A DNA stretch of 50,404 nt from Alphaproteobacteria bacterium (GTDB lineage Bacteria; Pseudomonadota; Alphaproteobacteria; Rhodobacterales; Rhodobacteraceae), in assembly GCA_030431485.1 (NCBI GenBank), contig JAUIIR010000027.1, positions 1-50,404 on the forward strand. Direction: 5' to 3'. This document shows positions 15,832 through 25,557 of this stretch, in pieces. A program made the translations under genes and the position numbers. The notes below the pieces were generated by a model. It ran no database searches, had not been told where the DNA came from, and worked only from the letters and a program-made list of their open reading frames with translations. Every line of letters starts with the position of its first letter. Position 1 is the stretch's first letter.

Positions 15832-16194
15832 TTACATGAATCCGAGTTCGAGGCGTGCCTCATCGGACATCATGTCCATGCCCCAAGGCGGCTCCCAGGT
15901 TAGCTCGACATCGACCTGTTTGACACCTGCAATGGGCTCAATCGCTTCGGCAACCCATCCCGGCATTTCGCCTGCAACGGGACAGCCAGGAGCGGTTAGG
16001 GTCATGATCACGCGAACTTCGTTTTGATCATTGATATCAAGCGTATAGACGAGCCCAAGGTCGTAAATGTTCACCGGGATCTCCGGATCGTACACCGAGC
16101 GGCACGCTTCGACCACCTGATCGTACAGCGGATGGTCGGTGCTGGAGGGGGCAATCAGAGGAGCGCCTTCGATTTTAGGGCTGGCGTCGTTCAT
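15832..16194 (-). CDS. DUF59/MIP18-type Fe-S assembly protein
   Basis: A 120-residue protein with DPEIPVNIYDLGLVY (36-50) and TAPGCPVAG (68-75, Cys71), the hallmarks of the DUF59 family that includes SufT and PaaD. These proteins help load Fe-S clusters onto targets. The ATG at 16194 is preceded by AAGGA at five bases; the frame stays open further upstream to 16659 but the extra part lacks family similarity. It is stand-alone here, coupled to the TfoX-like gene and two kilobases from the erpA-like carrier. Confidence 0.9.
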   Translation of the reverse strand: MNDASPKIEGAPLIAPSSTDHPLYDQVVEACRSVYDPEIPVNIYDLGLVYTLDINDQNEVRVIMTLTAPGCPVAGEMPGWVAEAIEPIAGVKQVDVELTWEPPWGMDMMSDEARLELGFM

Positions 16195-16423
16195 TTCGGT
16201 CCTTCCCGTGGGTTCCTGACCAAATATATAGGGAAAGCCTGGAAGGGGGTAAAGGGGCGGGAACGAGAAGGATTGGCTTAAGATATCAATTCCGCATTGG
16301 CTGCTGCGGAGCGCGTCTTTTTTGAGACTGTCCCCCGGCCAGCACCGTTTGCCAATTGTTGTTTCTGAGCAAGCCAAGCACTGGTTGTGCCTGGCTCGCT
16401 TCCAGTTTTGATCGACCCGTGAG

Positions 16424-16855
16424 TTAAGCGGCTTTGACAGACGTGGCTTTGGTCGCTCCTGCCAGCATGGTTTGCGATACAAAGCTGAGCGCTTCGTTCC
16501 ACGCCTCGGTGTGTTCCGCCGTCCAGTTTGGGCCGCACGCCTTCTTGAGGCTTTCAACAAGCGCCTCGCCCACAACAGAATAGTGTGCTGGTTGTGTGCC
16601 GTAGGCCACGTGCTTTGCTCCAAGCGTATGGAGCGGGCCCACAAGAGCGGCGGGGTCACTTAGGTTCCGGACAGCCAGTTGCAGCATGCTGGCCAATTTT
16701 TTGGATTGACCGGAGATGTCTTCCGAGAACATTCCCCGAACCGAGGGGGCTTTCTCGAACAGTGTTTCATAGAAATCGGTAACAAGGTCGTCACGCGCGG
16801 AGAGCGCTTCGTCAAAGGAATTCTGAATGAGTTTAACTTGAGCTGGGGTTAACAT
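16424..16855 (-). CDS. Single-domain globin
   Basis: A 143-residue bacterial haemoglobin-type globin. Pattern: FDEALSARDDLVTDFYETLFEKAP at the N-terminus and LGAKHVAYGTQPAHYSVVGEAL (78-99), where His82 is the likely proximal haem ligand. There is no C-terminal flavin reductase domain, so it is not a flavohaemoglobin. Roles in nitric oxide or oxygen handling are typical of the family. The start at 16855 has AAGGA seven bases upstream. A 12-base perfect palindrome spans the start codon. Confidence 0.88.
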   Translation of the reverse strand: MLTPAQVKLIQNSFDEALSARDDLVTDFYETLFEKAPSVRGMFSEDISGQSKKLASMLQLAVRNLSDPAALVGPLHTLGAKHVAYGTQPAHYSVVGEALVESLKKACGPNWTAEHTEAWNEALSFVSQTMLAGATKATSVKAA

Positions 16856-16860
16856 GTTAA
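16849..16860. promoter_or_regulatory. Palindrome across the globin start codon
   Basis: TTAACATGTTAA is a perfect 12-base palindrome that includes the ATG (on the minus strand) of the globin gene. It may be a repressor site; chance is possible. Confidence 0.3.
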
Positions 16861-16953
16861 GTCCTTCTGGATTGGCATGTACTTTTGTGAACGGCGGACT
16901 TCCGACACGTTTAAGTTGCCAAGCCATACTTTTTTTATCGAAAGCGCACCGGC

Positions 16954-18396
16954 CTATCCTTTGCCCCGCTGCGACCTGCGGCGCGGCACCGGTGCAGGTC
17001 GCACTTTTTCCTCGATCGCATCGTAGAGGAGGCCTGCAATGTTCTTGCCGCTGGCAACCTCGATACCTTCAAGTCCGGGCGACGAATTCACCTCCAGCAC
17101 CTTGGGCCCCGTGTTGGAGCGCAGCAAGTCCACGCCTGCCAGGCCGAGGCCAAAAACCCGTGCGGCACGGACGGCTGTTTCGCGCTCTTCCTTGCTGATC
17201 CGGACCTTTTGTGCTGTGCCCCCACGGTGCAGGTTGGAGCGGAAATCTCCGTCTGATCCGGTGCGCTTCATTGACGCCACAACCTTACCGTTCACCACCA
17301 GACAGCGGATGTCTTCGCCAGCCGCTTCTTTCACGAAGTCCTGCACGAGGAAGTTTGCCTTCAGGCCTCGGAACGCATCGATCACTGACTCGGCGGCTTT
17401 TTTGGTTTCTGCGAGCACAACACCTTTGCCCTGTGTGGATTCCAGCAGCTTGACGATCAAAGGCGCCGTTCCGACGAGGCCAATCAGGTTTGAGGTGTCT
17501 TTTGGCGAGCTGGCGAAGGCTGTTGAAGGCATGCCGATCCGATGGCGGGCCAAAAGCTGATGCGCATGGAGTTTGTCACGGCTGGACGTGATGCCAGCGC
17601 TGCCGTTGACGACAAAGGTTCCGATGGATTCAAATTGCCGGACAATCGCCGTGCCATAGGGTGTAATCGAGGCACCGATGCGTGGAATGATTGCATCATA
17701 GCGCGGCAGGCGTTTGCCATCATAGTAGACCTCGGGCGCCATAGCGTTGATGGCCATGTAGCAGCGCGTTGTGTCGATCACTTCAACGGCGTGACCGCGC
17801 GCTTCGCCTTCCTCGACCAGACGGCGGGTTGAATAATTGTTTTCGCGGCTCAGCACAGCCACGCGCAACGCCCGATTGGGCGCAATCTTACGCATCTTGG
17901 GAGTGTGATAGACCTCGAAATCCAGTTCAGGCTGCTGAAAGCGTTCGCTGGGCACGATATTGACGTGATCTTTAAGCGCCTGTCGGCCCAAAAGCATGCG
18001 GTTGCTCATGGTGCCTCTGTCAGTCAGCGTGATTTCAATGGTCCATGATTGCCCGCCGACATTCATTTCCGAGGCGATGACATATCGGCTTTCCGTTTCA
18101 CCATTGGATGACGTGACATCCCGGCGGTCGACAATCGGGGCAGAGCAAGGGATCATTAAATCTTCACGACCGGGGATTGGATGCACGGTAAAGCGCACGC
18201 GCGGTTTGCTGGCCGAGCCAAAGACTTCGATATCGGCGGCGTGCAGGGCAGAGGTGCGGGCACCTGTGTCCACCTTGGCGCGGATCGCAGGCAGTCCAAG
18301 GTCGGGCAGGCTGACCCATTCTTCCCAGCCGAAAGTCAAAATGGGTTCAGAGCCCGTGGGTTTCGGCGCGGGCGTCTCGGATGATTTATCGGGCAT
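16954..18396 (-). CDS. RimB-like retropepsin fused to RimK-like ATP-grasp ligase
   Basis: A 480-residue fusion. Residues ~16-165 match the RimB/'ATP-dependent zinc protease' family, a retropepsin fold with the catalytic-type motif [13 protein letters not shown] (D43). Residues ~185-465 are a RimK-type ATP-grasp ligase: [16 protein letters not shown], a GKGVVLAE nucleotide loop, and [15 protein letters not shown] carrying the metal-binding Glu and Asn. RimK adds glutamate to the C-terminus of ribosomal protein S6; RimB-type partners are reported to modulate or reverse that. Fusing both in one chain is unusual. The start has AAGGAGG ten bases upstream. A Lys/Arg-rich C-terminal tail follows the ligase. 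Confidence 0.88.
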   Translation of the reverse strand: MPDKSSETPAPKPTGSEPILTFGWEEWVSLPDLGLPAIRAKVDTGARTSALHAADIEVFGSASKPRVRFTVHPIPGREDLMIPCSAPIVDRRDVTSSNGETESRYVIASEMNVGGQSWTIEITLTDRGTMSNRMLLGRQALKDHVNIVPSERFQQPELDFEVYHTPKMRKIAPNRALRVAVLSRENNYSTRRLVEEGEARGHAVEVIDTTRCYMAINAMAPEVYYDGKRLPRYDAIIPRIGASITPYGTAIVRQFESIGTFVVNGSAGITSSRDKLHAHQLLARHRIGMPSTAFASSPKDTSNLIGLVGTAPLIVKLLESTQGKGVVLAETKKAAESVIDAFRGLKANFLVQDFVKEAAGEDIRCLVVNGKVVASMKRTGSDGDFRSNLHRGGTAQKVRISKEERETAVRAARVFGLGLAGVDLLRSNTGPKVLEVNSSPGLEGIEVASGKNIAGLLYDAIEEKVRPAPVPRRRSQRGKG

Positions 18397-18467
18397 TGGA
18401 ATCGCGCCTCCTTGGCAATGCTGGGGATTTGGCGCACAAGGGCGCCCTCTGCAAGTAAGGCCGGATC

Positions 18468-19598
18468 ATGACAGTTTCTTCCTCCTTTGCCCTCCACGCC
18501 ACTGATGGCAACGCTCGGACCGGGGTGATCACCACACCGCGAGGCGTGATCAGGACACCCGCCTTCATGCCGGTCGGCACAGCGGCGACGGTCAAGGCTA
18601 TGATGCCCGAGTCCGTGGCTGCCACCGGGGCGGATATTCTTCTTGGCAACACCTACCACCTGATGTTGCGTCCAACAGCCGAGCGCATTGACCGGCTAGG
18701 CGGGCTGCACACATTCATGAACTGGGAGAAACCGATCCTCACAGATTCCGGTGGGTTTCAGGTTATGAGCCTTGCCGATCTGCGCAAGCTGACAGAAAAG
18801 GGCGTGACCTTCAAATCGCATATCGACGGGTCGCGTCATGAGCTGACACCTGAGCGGTCGATGGAGATCCAGCGCCTGCTGGGGTCCGATATTGTCATGT
18901 GTTTCGATGAATGTCCCGCGCTGCCCGCTGATCGGGATCGGATTGCTGAGTCGATGCGTCTGTCGATGCGTTGGGCAGAGCGGTCGAAAGAGGCGTTCGG
19001 AGACCGGCCCGGGCATATGCTCTTTGGTATCCAGCAGGGCGGGCTGGAGCATGATTTCCGGGAGGAATCGGCACAGGCACTGAGGGCCATCGGGTTTGAC
19101 GGCTACGCAATCGGCGGTCTGGCCGTGGGCGAAGGGCAGGAGGCAATGTTCGGTTGTCTGGATTTTGCGCCAAGCCAGCTTCCCGAAGACAAACCACGGT
19201 ATTTGATGGGGGTGGGCAAGCCGGATGACATTGTCGGCGCGGTCAAGCGGGGCGTGGACATGATGGACTGCGTTTTGCCATCGCGTTCGGGTCGCACTGG
19301 TCAAGCTTGGACGCGTCGTGGGCAGGTCAACATCAAGAACGCGCGGCATCAGGACGATCCGCGTCCGCTCGACGAACACTGTGGCTGTCCTGCGTGCCGG
19401 AACTATTCACGCGCATACCTGCACCACGTGTTCCGGGCGCAAGAGATGATTTCTGGCATGCTTCTGACCTGGCATAATCTACATTATTATCAGGAGCTTA
19501 TGCAGACGATGCGCGACGCAATTGCTGCGGGGTCATTCGCCGCATTCGAAGCTGATTTCCACGCGAAGCGCGCGGAAGGGGATATCCCGCCGGTCTGA
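18468..19598 (+). CDS. tgt: tRNA-guanine(34) transglycosylase
   Basis: A 376-residue enzyme exchanging G34 for preQ1 in tRNAs with GUN anticodons, including the tRNA-Asp(GTC) encoded in this window. Visible motifs: [12 protein letters not shown] with the Asp near 90, [16 protein letters not shown] and [15 protein letters not shown]. Zinc ligands are CGCPAC (near 304-309) and a following His (SRAYLHH). Length is normal. It is divergent from the RimB-RimK fusion. No queuosine synthesis genes are adjacent. Confidence 0.96.
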   Translation: MTVSSSFALHATDGNARTGVITTPRGVIRTPAFMPVGTAATVKAMMPESVAATGADILLGNTYHLMLRPTAERIDRLGGLHTFMNWEKPILTDSGGFQVMSLADLRKLTEKGVTFKSHIDGSRHELTPERSMEIQRLLGSDIVMCFDECPALPADRDRIAESMRLSMRWAERSKEAFGDRPGHMLFGIQQGGLEHDFREESAQALRAIGFDGYAIGGLAVGEGQEAMFGCLDFAPSQLPEDKPRYLMGVGKPDDIVGAVKRGVDMMDCVLPSRSGRTGQAWTRRGQVNIKNARHQDDPRPLDEHCGCPACRNYSRAYLHHVFRAQEMISGMLLTWHNLHYYQELMQTMRDAIAAGSFAAFEADFHAKRAEGDIPPV

Positions 19599-19730
19599 CG
19601 TGGCCCGCTGTGGGCGCGACCCCAACGCCCGAGTTTGCTAGGCAAAATGAGGCGTCGGACACGCTTTTGTGGCTTGGCCGTATCTCAAGGTTGGAATATG
19701 TTGTCCAAGGATTGGTCTGAGGGATCCGCG

Positions 19731-20279
19731 ATGAGAAACATTCTGAGTGTGTCGATTTTGGTGACTGCATTGGTTGCGGGTCCCGTATCGGCGCAGATGC
19801 ACGGGCATATGCATGGCGCTGACGGAACCGGGCATGACGTGGCAAATATGCCGGGCCTGCAGGGTACAAATGCCGCGCCGGAGGAAAGCGCAGAACTGGC
19901 GGTCATGTTCCGCCGCTTCCAAACGATGAGCCGTGAGGTTGAGAACCTGCCAAATGGTATCCGCACCGTGACCCGATCCAACGATCCGGAGGTGATGGAT
20001 GCCTTGGTCAGTCATGTTGTGGGCATGATCGACCGCGTTGGCCAAAAGGATGATCCGAAAATCTTCATTCAAAGCCCGACGCTGGATATTTTCTTTGCGC
20101 GCGGTGACCGCATTCTGTCGGAGATTGATGTCACCGATGAGGGTGTGATCGTGACCCAGACATCGGACGATCCCGAACTTGTCGCTGCGATGCACGAACA
20201 TGCGGCCGAAGTCACCGCTATGGTCGAACAAGGCATGCATGCGGTGCACATTATGATGATGCGACGCGCAGGGAACTGA
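19731..20279 (+). CDS. His/Met-rich periplasmic protein of unknown function
   Basis: A 182-residue exported protein. Residues 1-22 are a signal peptide with an AQ-type cleavage site (GPVSAQ), followed by a metal-ligand-rich stretch MHGHMHGADGTGH. The mature part is helical (ELAVMFRRFQTMSREVENL; HEHAAEVTAMVEQGMHAVHIMMMRR) with further His and Met. A metal or haem-related role is possible but unproven. The start at 19731 has GAGGGA six bases upstream. It follows tgt by 132 bases and seems independent of it. Confidence 0.75.
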   Translation: MRNILSVSILVTALVAGPVSAQMHGHMHGADGTGHDVANMPGLQGTNAAPEESAELAVMFRRFQTMSREVENLPNGIRTVTRSNDPEVMDALVSHVVGMIDRVGQKDDPKIFIQSPTLDIFFARGDRILSEIDVTDEGVIVTQTSDDPELVAAMHEHAAEVTAMVEQGMHAVHIMMMRRAGN

Positions 20280-20295
20280 TCGTGCAGCGGACGCC

Positions 20296-21189
20296 TCAGG
20301 AGAACGAGAGAACCTTGCGGCGGATTGCGCCGGACAGTGTTCCGTCCCAACGGTTCTCCATCCGGTTGTGCGCGTACACCACGCGATCGCGTTCCAAATT
20401 GTCGAACCACATGGCAATTGCCAGGTTTGGCGTAACCGCATGCCGTCTGTTCTCGATCGTTACTCTCGTCTTCCCGTTCCTGAGGTCTTTTAACCAGACT
20501 TCGAACTCTCCTTCGACCAGCGCCTGCCGGGAGCCTTCGACCGGATTTCGGTAGTGGTAGAGAAAGTGGCTGTTTGGCGTCTCATCGAGATAGGTGATCT
20601 CCTGATGCTCAAAGGTGCCGCTACCGTGCCGGTATTTCACAAAAACCCGTGCGGGATCCACCGGGTCGATTTCGGCATCGGCGAGCAGAGCATCCCAGTG
20701 CGTTTCAATTGGGCCGCGGCCGGGGCGCAAGCGTTCCCATAGATCGGTCCGGTCGGTCGAAGTGACAAAACTGCTGCGCTCTTTTGAGAGCAACCGCAGA
20801 TCAAAGCGGTCGAGCAGGGGGCCTTGTACTGTGCCCCAGTAAAGAACGAATGCAGAGATGGTCGCGATTGGCTCCATACTGTCCGGCAGCATCTGGATGC
20901 CGTCCACCAATAGTCCGTAGTAGAGCACACCCCATGTCATAAGAAATTCCGGCATGATGCGCAATTCGCGCAAGAGGGGGATTTGAACCATGATTGGAAG
21001 CGTGATCGCAAGACAGACGGCAAACCCAGTCGCCATGATGAGCACCGAGATCGCAAAGACAATCGGCCGATCCAGAAGAAAGGCGTAGGTCCCGTTTTCG
21101 AACCGCGCTGCGCCGAGATAGAGGAGTGCTGCGAACATCAAACCGCAATACGAGACGCGGCGGAACTGCAGGCGGATCAGGTTGATCAT
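20296..21189 (-). CDS. Membrane protein with cytoplasmic C-terminal domain
   Basis: A 297-residue protein not recognised by name. The first ~128 residues contain about four hydrophobic segments (near 14-28, 43-72, 83-100, 107-125). The remaining 170 residues are soluble, with a strand-rich part (ARVFVKYRHGSGTFEHQEITYLDETPNSHFLYHYRNP) ending in a helix (AIAMWFDNLERDRVVYAHNR), somewhat like SRPBCC lipid-binding folds. It does not carry the LytTR residues of the superficially similar protein at 24787-25557. It converges with the periplasmic protein gene and faces away from lon. Confidence 0.72.
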   Translation of the reverse strand: MINLIRLQFRRVSYCGLMFAALLYLGAARFENGTYAFLLDRPIVFAISVLIMATGFAVCLAITLPIMVQIPLLRELRIMPEFLMTWGVLYYGLLVDGIQMLPDSMEPIATISAFVLYWGTVQGPLLDRFDLRLLSKERSSFVTSTDRTDLWERLRPGRGPIETHWDALLADAEIDPVDPARVFVKYRHGSGTFEHQEITYLDETPNSHFLYHYRNPVEGSRQALVEGEFEVWLKDLRNGKTRVTIENRRHAVTPNLAIAMWFDNLERDRVVYAHNRMENRWDGTLSGAIRRKVLSFS

Positions 21190-21323
21190 GGGGTCGCTCT
21201 GAATGAATGCCGGATATCTGTATTCTCACACGTCACTGTGGCACGGTTTTGGCAGGGAGATGGCCAGAGACCGGACTTTTGGGCGCTGCATTGCTCCTGG
21301 TTCACTCTAATGCCAATTGCCAC

Positions 21324-21352
21324 CTTGCAGGCCCCGACCATCAAGATATGGT
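21324..21352 (+). promoter_or_regulatory. Candidate lon promoter
   Basis: CTTGCA (21324-21329) and TATGGT (21347-21352) are 17 bases apart, about 125 bases before the lon start. The CTTG-type -35 would fit either housekeeping or alphaproteobacterial heat-shock sigma factor; lon is commonly heat-inducible, but the assignment is inference. Confidence 0.35.
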
Positions 21353-21477
21353 ATTGATCAGGGAGCAAGGTTGAAACCAGCGGGTGGTCGCCCCACCTTT
21401 AAGCTCCAAGACCGGAGATGGTCAGCGCTGCCGCAAAGCGGGGCCGATGCCATCTTGCCAATGATAAGGATACGAGC

Positions 21478-23883
21478 ATGCAAGAGCCTCTCAACGCCTC
21501 ATACCCAGTGCTGCCGCTGCGCGACATTGTTGTGTTCCCGCATATGATCGTCCCGCTTTTCGTGGGCCGCGACAAGTCGGTGCGCGCGCTGGAAGAGGTC
21601 ATGTCGGATGACAAGCAGATCCTGCTTGCAAGCCAAATGGACCCAGCGGAAGACGATCCGCAGACGGACGGAATTTACCGCGCTGGCGTGCTGGCCAACG
21701 TGCTGCAGTTGCTTAAGCTGCCAGACGGTACAGTAAAAGTGCTGGTCGAAGGCCAGAGCCGCGTGCGCATCACCGAATATATCGAAAACGACAATTTTTT
21801 CGAAGCCCGGGCCGAATACCTGACCGAGATGCCGGGCGATCCCGCAGCGATTGCGGCGCTTGTGCGGACGGTTGGCGAAGAATTTGAACGCTACGCAAAG
21901 GTTAAGAAGAACATCCCCGAGGAAGCGCTTGGCGCAGTTTCTGATGCGGATGCTCCGGCCAAGCTTGCAGACCTTGTTGCGGGTCACCTTGGCATCGAAG
22001 TGGAACAGAAGCAGGAGCTTCTTGAGACCCTCTCGGTCAGCGAGCGGCTTGAAAAGGTCTATGGTCTGATGCAGGGCGAAATGAGCGTTCTGCAGGTCGA
22101 GAAAAAGATCAAGACACGCGTCAAATCCCAGATGGAACGCACCCAGCGTGAGTACTATCTGAATGAGCAGATGAAGGCCATTCAGAAGGAACTGGGCGAC
22201 GGTGAGGACGGCCAGAACGAGGTTGCAGAGCTTGAAGCGAAGGTCAATGAGACCAAGCTGTCGAAAGAGGCCAAGGAAAAGGCCGAGGCTGAGATCAAAA
22301 AGCTCAAAAACATGAGCCCGATGAGCGCCGAAGCAACTGTTGTGCGCAACTACCTTGACTGGATGCTGTCGATCCCGTGGGGTGTGAAGTCGCGCGTGAA
22401 GAAGGACCTTGGGAATGCCGAGAAAATTCTCGACGCCGACCATTATGGCCTTGAAAAGGTCAAGGAACGGATCGTCGAATATCTGGCAGTGCAGCAACGC
22501 TCGAAAAAGCTGAAGGGCCCGATCATGTGCCTTGTAGGTCCTCCGGGTGTGGGTAAGACATCTCTGGGCAAGTCTGTCGCCAAGGCCACAGGTCGTGAAT
22601 TCATCCGCATCTCGCTGGGTGGTGTGCGTGACGAGTCCGAAATCCGGGGTCACCGTCGGACCTATATCGGTTCTATGCCGGGCAAGATCATCCAGGCACT
22701 GAAAAAGGCCAAGACGACGAACCCGCTCATTCTGCTCGACGAGATCGACAAGATGGGCCAGGACTTCCGGGGCGACCCGGCGTCGGCGATGCTTGAAGTG
22801 CTTGACCCGGAACAGAACGGCACCTTCGTGGACCACTATCTTGAGGTGGAATACGACCTGTCGAACGTGATGTTCCTGACCACGGCAAACTCCTACAACA
22901 TGCCGGGTCCGCTTCTGGACCGGATGGAGATCATTCCGCTGGCGGGATACACAGAAGAGGAAAAGGCCGAGATTGCGAAGCGGCACCTGATCTCGAAGCA
23001 GGTCAAGAACCACGGACTCAAAAAGGGCGAGTTCGAGCTGACGGACGAGGCGCTCACTGACATGATCCGTTACTACACCCGTGAAGCGGGGGTACGGAAT
23101 CTCGAGCGTGAAATCTCAAAGCTCGCGCGCAAGGCGGTGACCAAGATCGTCAAGAAGGAAGAGGAGAAGGTTGTTGTCACGCCTGAGAACCTTGATGACT
23201 TCTTGGGTGTACGGAAGCATCGTTATGGCCTTGCCGAGGATGAAAACCAGATCGGCGTTGTGACTGGCTTGGCCTATACCAGTGTCGGCGGGGACCTGTT
23301 GCACATCGAAGCGCTCAAGCTTCCGGGCAAAGGTCGCATGAAGACCACCGGCAAGCTGGGCGATGTTATGAAAGAGTCCATCGACGCCGCGGCCAGCTAT
23401 GTGCGGTCTATTGCGCCCGAGATTGGTGTGAAGCCACCCAAGTTCGACCAGATGGACATCCACGTGCACGTGCCCGATGGCGCGACACCCAAGGATGGTC
23501 CATCTGCTGGTTTGGCAATGGTCACGTCGATTGTGTCGGTCCTGACAGGCATTCCAGTGCGTCGCGACATCGCAATGACGGGCGAGGTGTCCTTGCGCGG
23601 CAACGCAATGCCGATTGGTGGTTTGAAAGAAAAGCTACTGGCGGCGTTGCGCGGTGGCATCAAGACCGTGTTGATTCCGCAAGAGAATGAAAAGGACCTC
23701 GCGGAACTGCCCGATAATGTGAAGACGGGTCTGGAGATCATTCCGGTCAAACATGTGTCTGACGTCCTCAAACTGGCGCTGGTGTCTGAGCCTGAGCCCA
23801 TCGAATGGGACGAGGCAGCCGAGGAAGCGGCGGCACAGGCCCTAAATAAGGACAGTGCCGGAGCTTCTGCCATCGCTCACTGA
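21478..23883 (+). CDS. lon: ATP-dependent Lon protease
   Basis: An 801-residue cytoplasmic AAA+ protease degrading misfolded and regulatory proteins. Domains in order: substrate-binding LON N-domain from [23 protein letters not shown], coiled helical region (~190-300), AAA+ core with Walker [10 protein letters not shown] (near 354) and Walker [12 protein letters not shown] (near 419), and the protease domain with catalytic Ser in GPSAGLAM (near 675) and Lys in [14 protein letters not shown] (near 718). AAGGA lies seven bases before the ATG at 21478. A strong terminator follows, so it is monocistronic. Position just before an HU-like gene matches a common lon-hup arrangement. Confidence 0.97.
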   Translation: MQEPLNASYPVLPLRDIVVFPHMIVPLFVGRDKSVRALEEVMSDDKQILLASQMDPAEDDPQTDGIYRAGVLANVLQLLKLPDGTVKVLVEGQSRVRITEYIENDNFFEARAEYLTEMPGDPAAIAALVRTVGEEFERYAKVKKNIPEEALGAVSDADAPAKLADLVAGHLGIEVEQKQELLETLSVSERLEKVYGLMQGEMSVLQVEKKIKTRVKSQMERTQREYYLNEQMKAIQKELGDGEDGQNEVAELEAKVNETKLSKEAKEKAEAEIKKLKNMSPMSAEATVVRNYLDWMLSIPWGVKSRVKKDLGNAEKILDADHYGLEKVKERIVEYLAVQQRSKKLKGPIMCLVGPPGVGKTSLGKSVAKATGREFIRISLGGVRDESEIRGHRRTYIGSMPGKIIQALKKAKTTNPLILLDEIDKMGQDFRGDPASAMLEVLDPEQNGTFVDHYLEVEYDLSNVMFLTTANSYNMPGPLLDRMEIIPLAGYTEEEKAEIAKRHLISKQVKNHGLKKGEFELTDEALTDMIRYYTREAGVRNLEREISKLARKAVTKIVKKEEEKVVVTPENLDDFLGVRKHRYGLAEDENQIGVVTGLAYTSVGGDLLHIEALKLPGKGRMKTTGKLGDVMKESIDAAASYVRSIAPEIGVKPPKFDQMDIHVHVPDGATPKDGPSAGLAMVTSIVSVLTGIPVRRDIAMTGEVSLRGNAMPIGGLKEKLLAALRGGIKTVLIPQENEKDLAELPDNVKTGLEIIPVKHVSDVLKLALVSEPEPIEWDEAAEEAAAQALNKDSAGASAIAH

Positions 23884-23907
23884 CTGAGAGCACATCAGGA
23901 AAATCAG

Positions 23908-23935
23908 ACGCCGCCCCTTACCGGGGCGGCGTTTC
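23908..23935 (+). terminator. Rho-independent terminator after lon
   Basis: ACGCCGCCCC (23908-23917) pairs with GGGGCGGCGT (23923-23932) across a five-base loop and is followed by a short T-run. Confidence 0.85.
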
Positions 23936-24069
23936 TCATTCAGAGGGCGAAATCAGCCGGACGGCCTATTTTGTGGCGGGTAAAAATCAAAGCACTGGAT
24001 AAAGTGGCCGTTCTTGGTATGGTTAGGACACATTCGCCAAAAAAACAGAGCAGACAAAGGATGAGACCA

Positions 24070-24468
24070 ATGGCGACGACGAAGAAGTCGACAACGACAG
24101 CGCGTAAGCCCGCCAAGACACCCACGCCCGCGCCGAAATCCGAAGCCAAGACAGCGGAACCTGAGGTGGTGGTGACCGAGACACCCAAGGTCACGGGGCC
24201 TGAGCTGAAGAAAAAGGAATTGATCGAAACGGTTGTGGCGCGCAGCGGTGTTAAGAAACGCGATGCGAAGCCCGTCGTTGAAGCGATGCTGGCCGTGTTG
24301 GGTGAGACCATCGCCGATGGGCGTGAAATGAACCTCGCCCCGATGGGCAAGCTCAAGATCACACGCATGAAGAAGACGACCAAAGCGCATATCATCACGA
24401 CTCGGCTGCGGCGGACTGAAGCCCAAACAAGCGATGCGCCGGACCCTCTTGCACAGGCTGCCGAGTGA
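24070..24468 (+). CDS. HU-family DNA-binding protein with Lys/Ala/Pro-rich tail
   Basis: A 132-residue nucleoid protein. Residues ~45-115 fit the HU/IHF fold: LKKKELIETVVARSGVKKRDAKPVVEAML and DGREMNLAPMGKLKITRMK (the DNA-clasping beta-arm start). The first 40 residues are a low-complexity extension rich in Thr, Lys, Ala and Pro, like histone-tail-like extensions seen in some alphaproteobacterial HU proteins. The ATG at 24070 has AGGA at suitable distance; the ATG at 24061 is too close to it. Only 19 bases separate its stop from tRNA-Val, with no terminator between, so co-transcription is likely. Confidence 0.86.
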   Translation: MATTKKSTTTARKPAKTPTPAPKSEAKTAEPEVVVTETPKVTGPELKKKELIETVVARSGVKKRDAKPVVEAMLAVLGETIADGREMNLAPMGKLKITRMKKTTKAHIITTRLRRTEAQTSDAPDPLAQAAE

Positions 24469-24487
24469 CGCTAAGACGCCCGACAAC

Positions 24488-24562
24488 GGGTGATTAGCTC
24501 AGTGGTAGAGCGCTTCGTTCACATCGAAGATGTCAGGAGTTCGAATCTCTTATCACCCACCA
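24488..24562 (+). tRNA. tRNA-Val (CAC)
   Basis: A 75-base cloverleaf: acceptor GGGTGAT/ATCACCC, discriminator A and encoded CCA. The anticodon loop TTCACAT gives anticodon CAC for GTG codons. The D-loop is one base shorter than in the neighbouring tRNA-Val. It is followed by its own terminator. Confidence 0.97.
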
Positions 24563-24568
24563 TTTTTC

Positions 24569-24607
24569 AAAACACGCGGTCAGAACAGGCCGCGTGTTTT
24601 GCTTTTT
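24569..24607 (+). terminator. Terminator after the HU-tRNA-Val(CAC) unit
   Basis: An 11-bp perfect stem AAAACACGCGG / CCGCGTGTTTT with a 10-base loop is followed by GCTTTTT. It closes a transcript that probably begins at the HU-like gene. Confidence 0.85.
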
Positions 24608-24639
24608 CCGGACCTGTGAGAAAGAGCAGCAAAAAGCGC

Positions 24640-24668
24640 TTGCACCGGTCTGATGGCTTGGCTAAACG
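24640..24668 (+). promoter_or_regulatory. Promoter of tRNA-Val (TAC)
   Basis: TTGCAC (24640-24645), 17-base spacer, TAAACG (24663-24668); the tRNA begins 11 bases later. The -35 lies in AAAGCGCTTG, which is shared with the tRNA-Asp promoter. Confidence 0.5.
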
Positions 24669-24678
24669 ACACGCCATC

Positions 24679-24754
<76 letters not shown>

Positions 24755-24786
24755 TGAGATCCCGGTTATTACACTACCTCAGGCGG

Positions 24787-25557
24787 CTATTGTGCCGGGT
24801 GAATGTGATCGTCCAGCCAGTTCAAGACGTCATCTACCCGTGTGCGGGCCACAGGGACCTCGGTATCATCGCGTAGTCGAAGGATCAGCCGGCCTTCCTT
24901 GCGTTCTGCGCGAATGGCGGGATCGCGGGCGACCCACCAGGACCTATGCGGCTGCAAACCATCTTCGGCTTTGGTTTGTGCAACGATATCCCGCAGACGT
25001 GCTCGGGCCAGCGACTTTGCATTGTCAAAGGTGAGATGCACATGATGCTCTCGGGCTTCTATGTGCAGCAGCTTGTCTAGGTCGACTTTCTCGCCGCCCA
25101 CAACCAGATGCCGTTTCGCGGTTTCCGCTTCAATCTCTTTGCGCAGCTCGGGAAAAATGAATCTGTAGTACACCGTTTCCAAAGCCTGGATCGAGACGAA
25201 GTAGAAGACGAGTTGGCCTTCAAAATTGTAGGGAAACGTGCCTCCGCTCATGAACTGCACTGCCGTTTTGCAAAGCATAATTGTTGGAAGCAGGGCGAAC
25301 AATCCGACGATAGGCGAGGGGATGCGAAGGCGCGGGAAAGTATTGCTCGCAGACGCTGCGACCCAAAGCCCGAGCAGGTAGTGGCCCAAGTAGACCGTGA
25401 ACAGGATCGGCCAGAAAACAATCGAAAACCAAAGTGGCACATAGGCCCGCGACCCTGACGGGTCTGAGGCCATAAAGGTAAGCATGCACAACAGAACAAA
25501 TAGAAGCGCGCTCCGATGCGACAGCACGCTCAGATAGGTTCGCAGACTGAAGGACAT
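24787..25557 (-). CDS. Membrane-bound LytTR-domain regulator
   Basis: A 256-residue protein with an N-terminal four-helix membrane region (about residues 14-32, 40-62, 72-92 and 118-138) and a C-terminal LytTR DNA-binding domain: LLHIEAREHHVHLTFDNAKSLARARLRDI then LQPHRSWWVARDPAI and LRLRDDTEVPVARTR. Such one-component membrane LytTR regulators respond to unknown envelope signals. The ATG at 25557 is chosen because GGAGG lies four to five bases upstream; an in-frame GTG at 25611 has no ribosome site. It converges with tRNA-Val, 32 bases away. Confidence 0.87.
   Translation of the reverse strand: MSFSLRTYLSVLSHRSALLFVLLCMLTFMASDPSGSRAYVPLWFSIVFWPILFTVYLGHYLLGLWVAASASNTFPRLRIPSPIVGLFALLPTIMLCKTAVQFMSGGTFPYNFEGQLVFYFVSIQALETVYYRFIFPELRKEIEAETAKRHLVVGGEKVDLDKLLHIEAREHHVHLTFDNAKSLARARLRDIVAQTKAEDGLQPHRSWWVARDPAIRAERKEGRLILRLRDDTEVPVARTRVDDVLNWLDDHIHPAQ

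Noticed and set aside
16360..16410. Imperfect hairpin after the globin gene as a terminator
   Set aside because: Stem is interrupted and no T-run follows.
20296..21189. LytTR regulator call for the membrane protein
   Set aside because: It resembles the LytTR membrane protein in its helices only; the C-terminal domain lacks the HRSWWV-type core.
21499..23013. A 504-codon minus-strand frame within lon
   Set aside because: Mirrors the lon codon pattern and has no recognisable domain; lon is certain.
24488..24562. tRNA-Val(CAC) as a pseudogene because of its shorter D-loop and a G-T pair in the T-stem
   Set aside because: All stems pair, the anticodon is valid and the CCA end is encoded.
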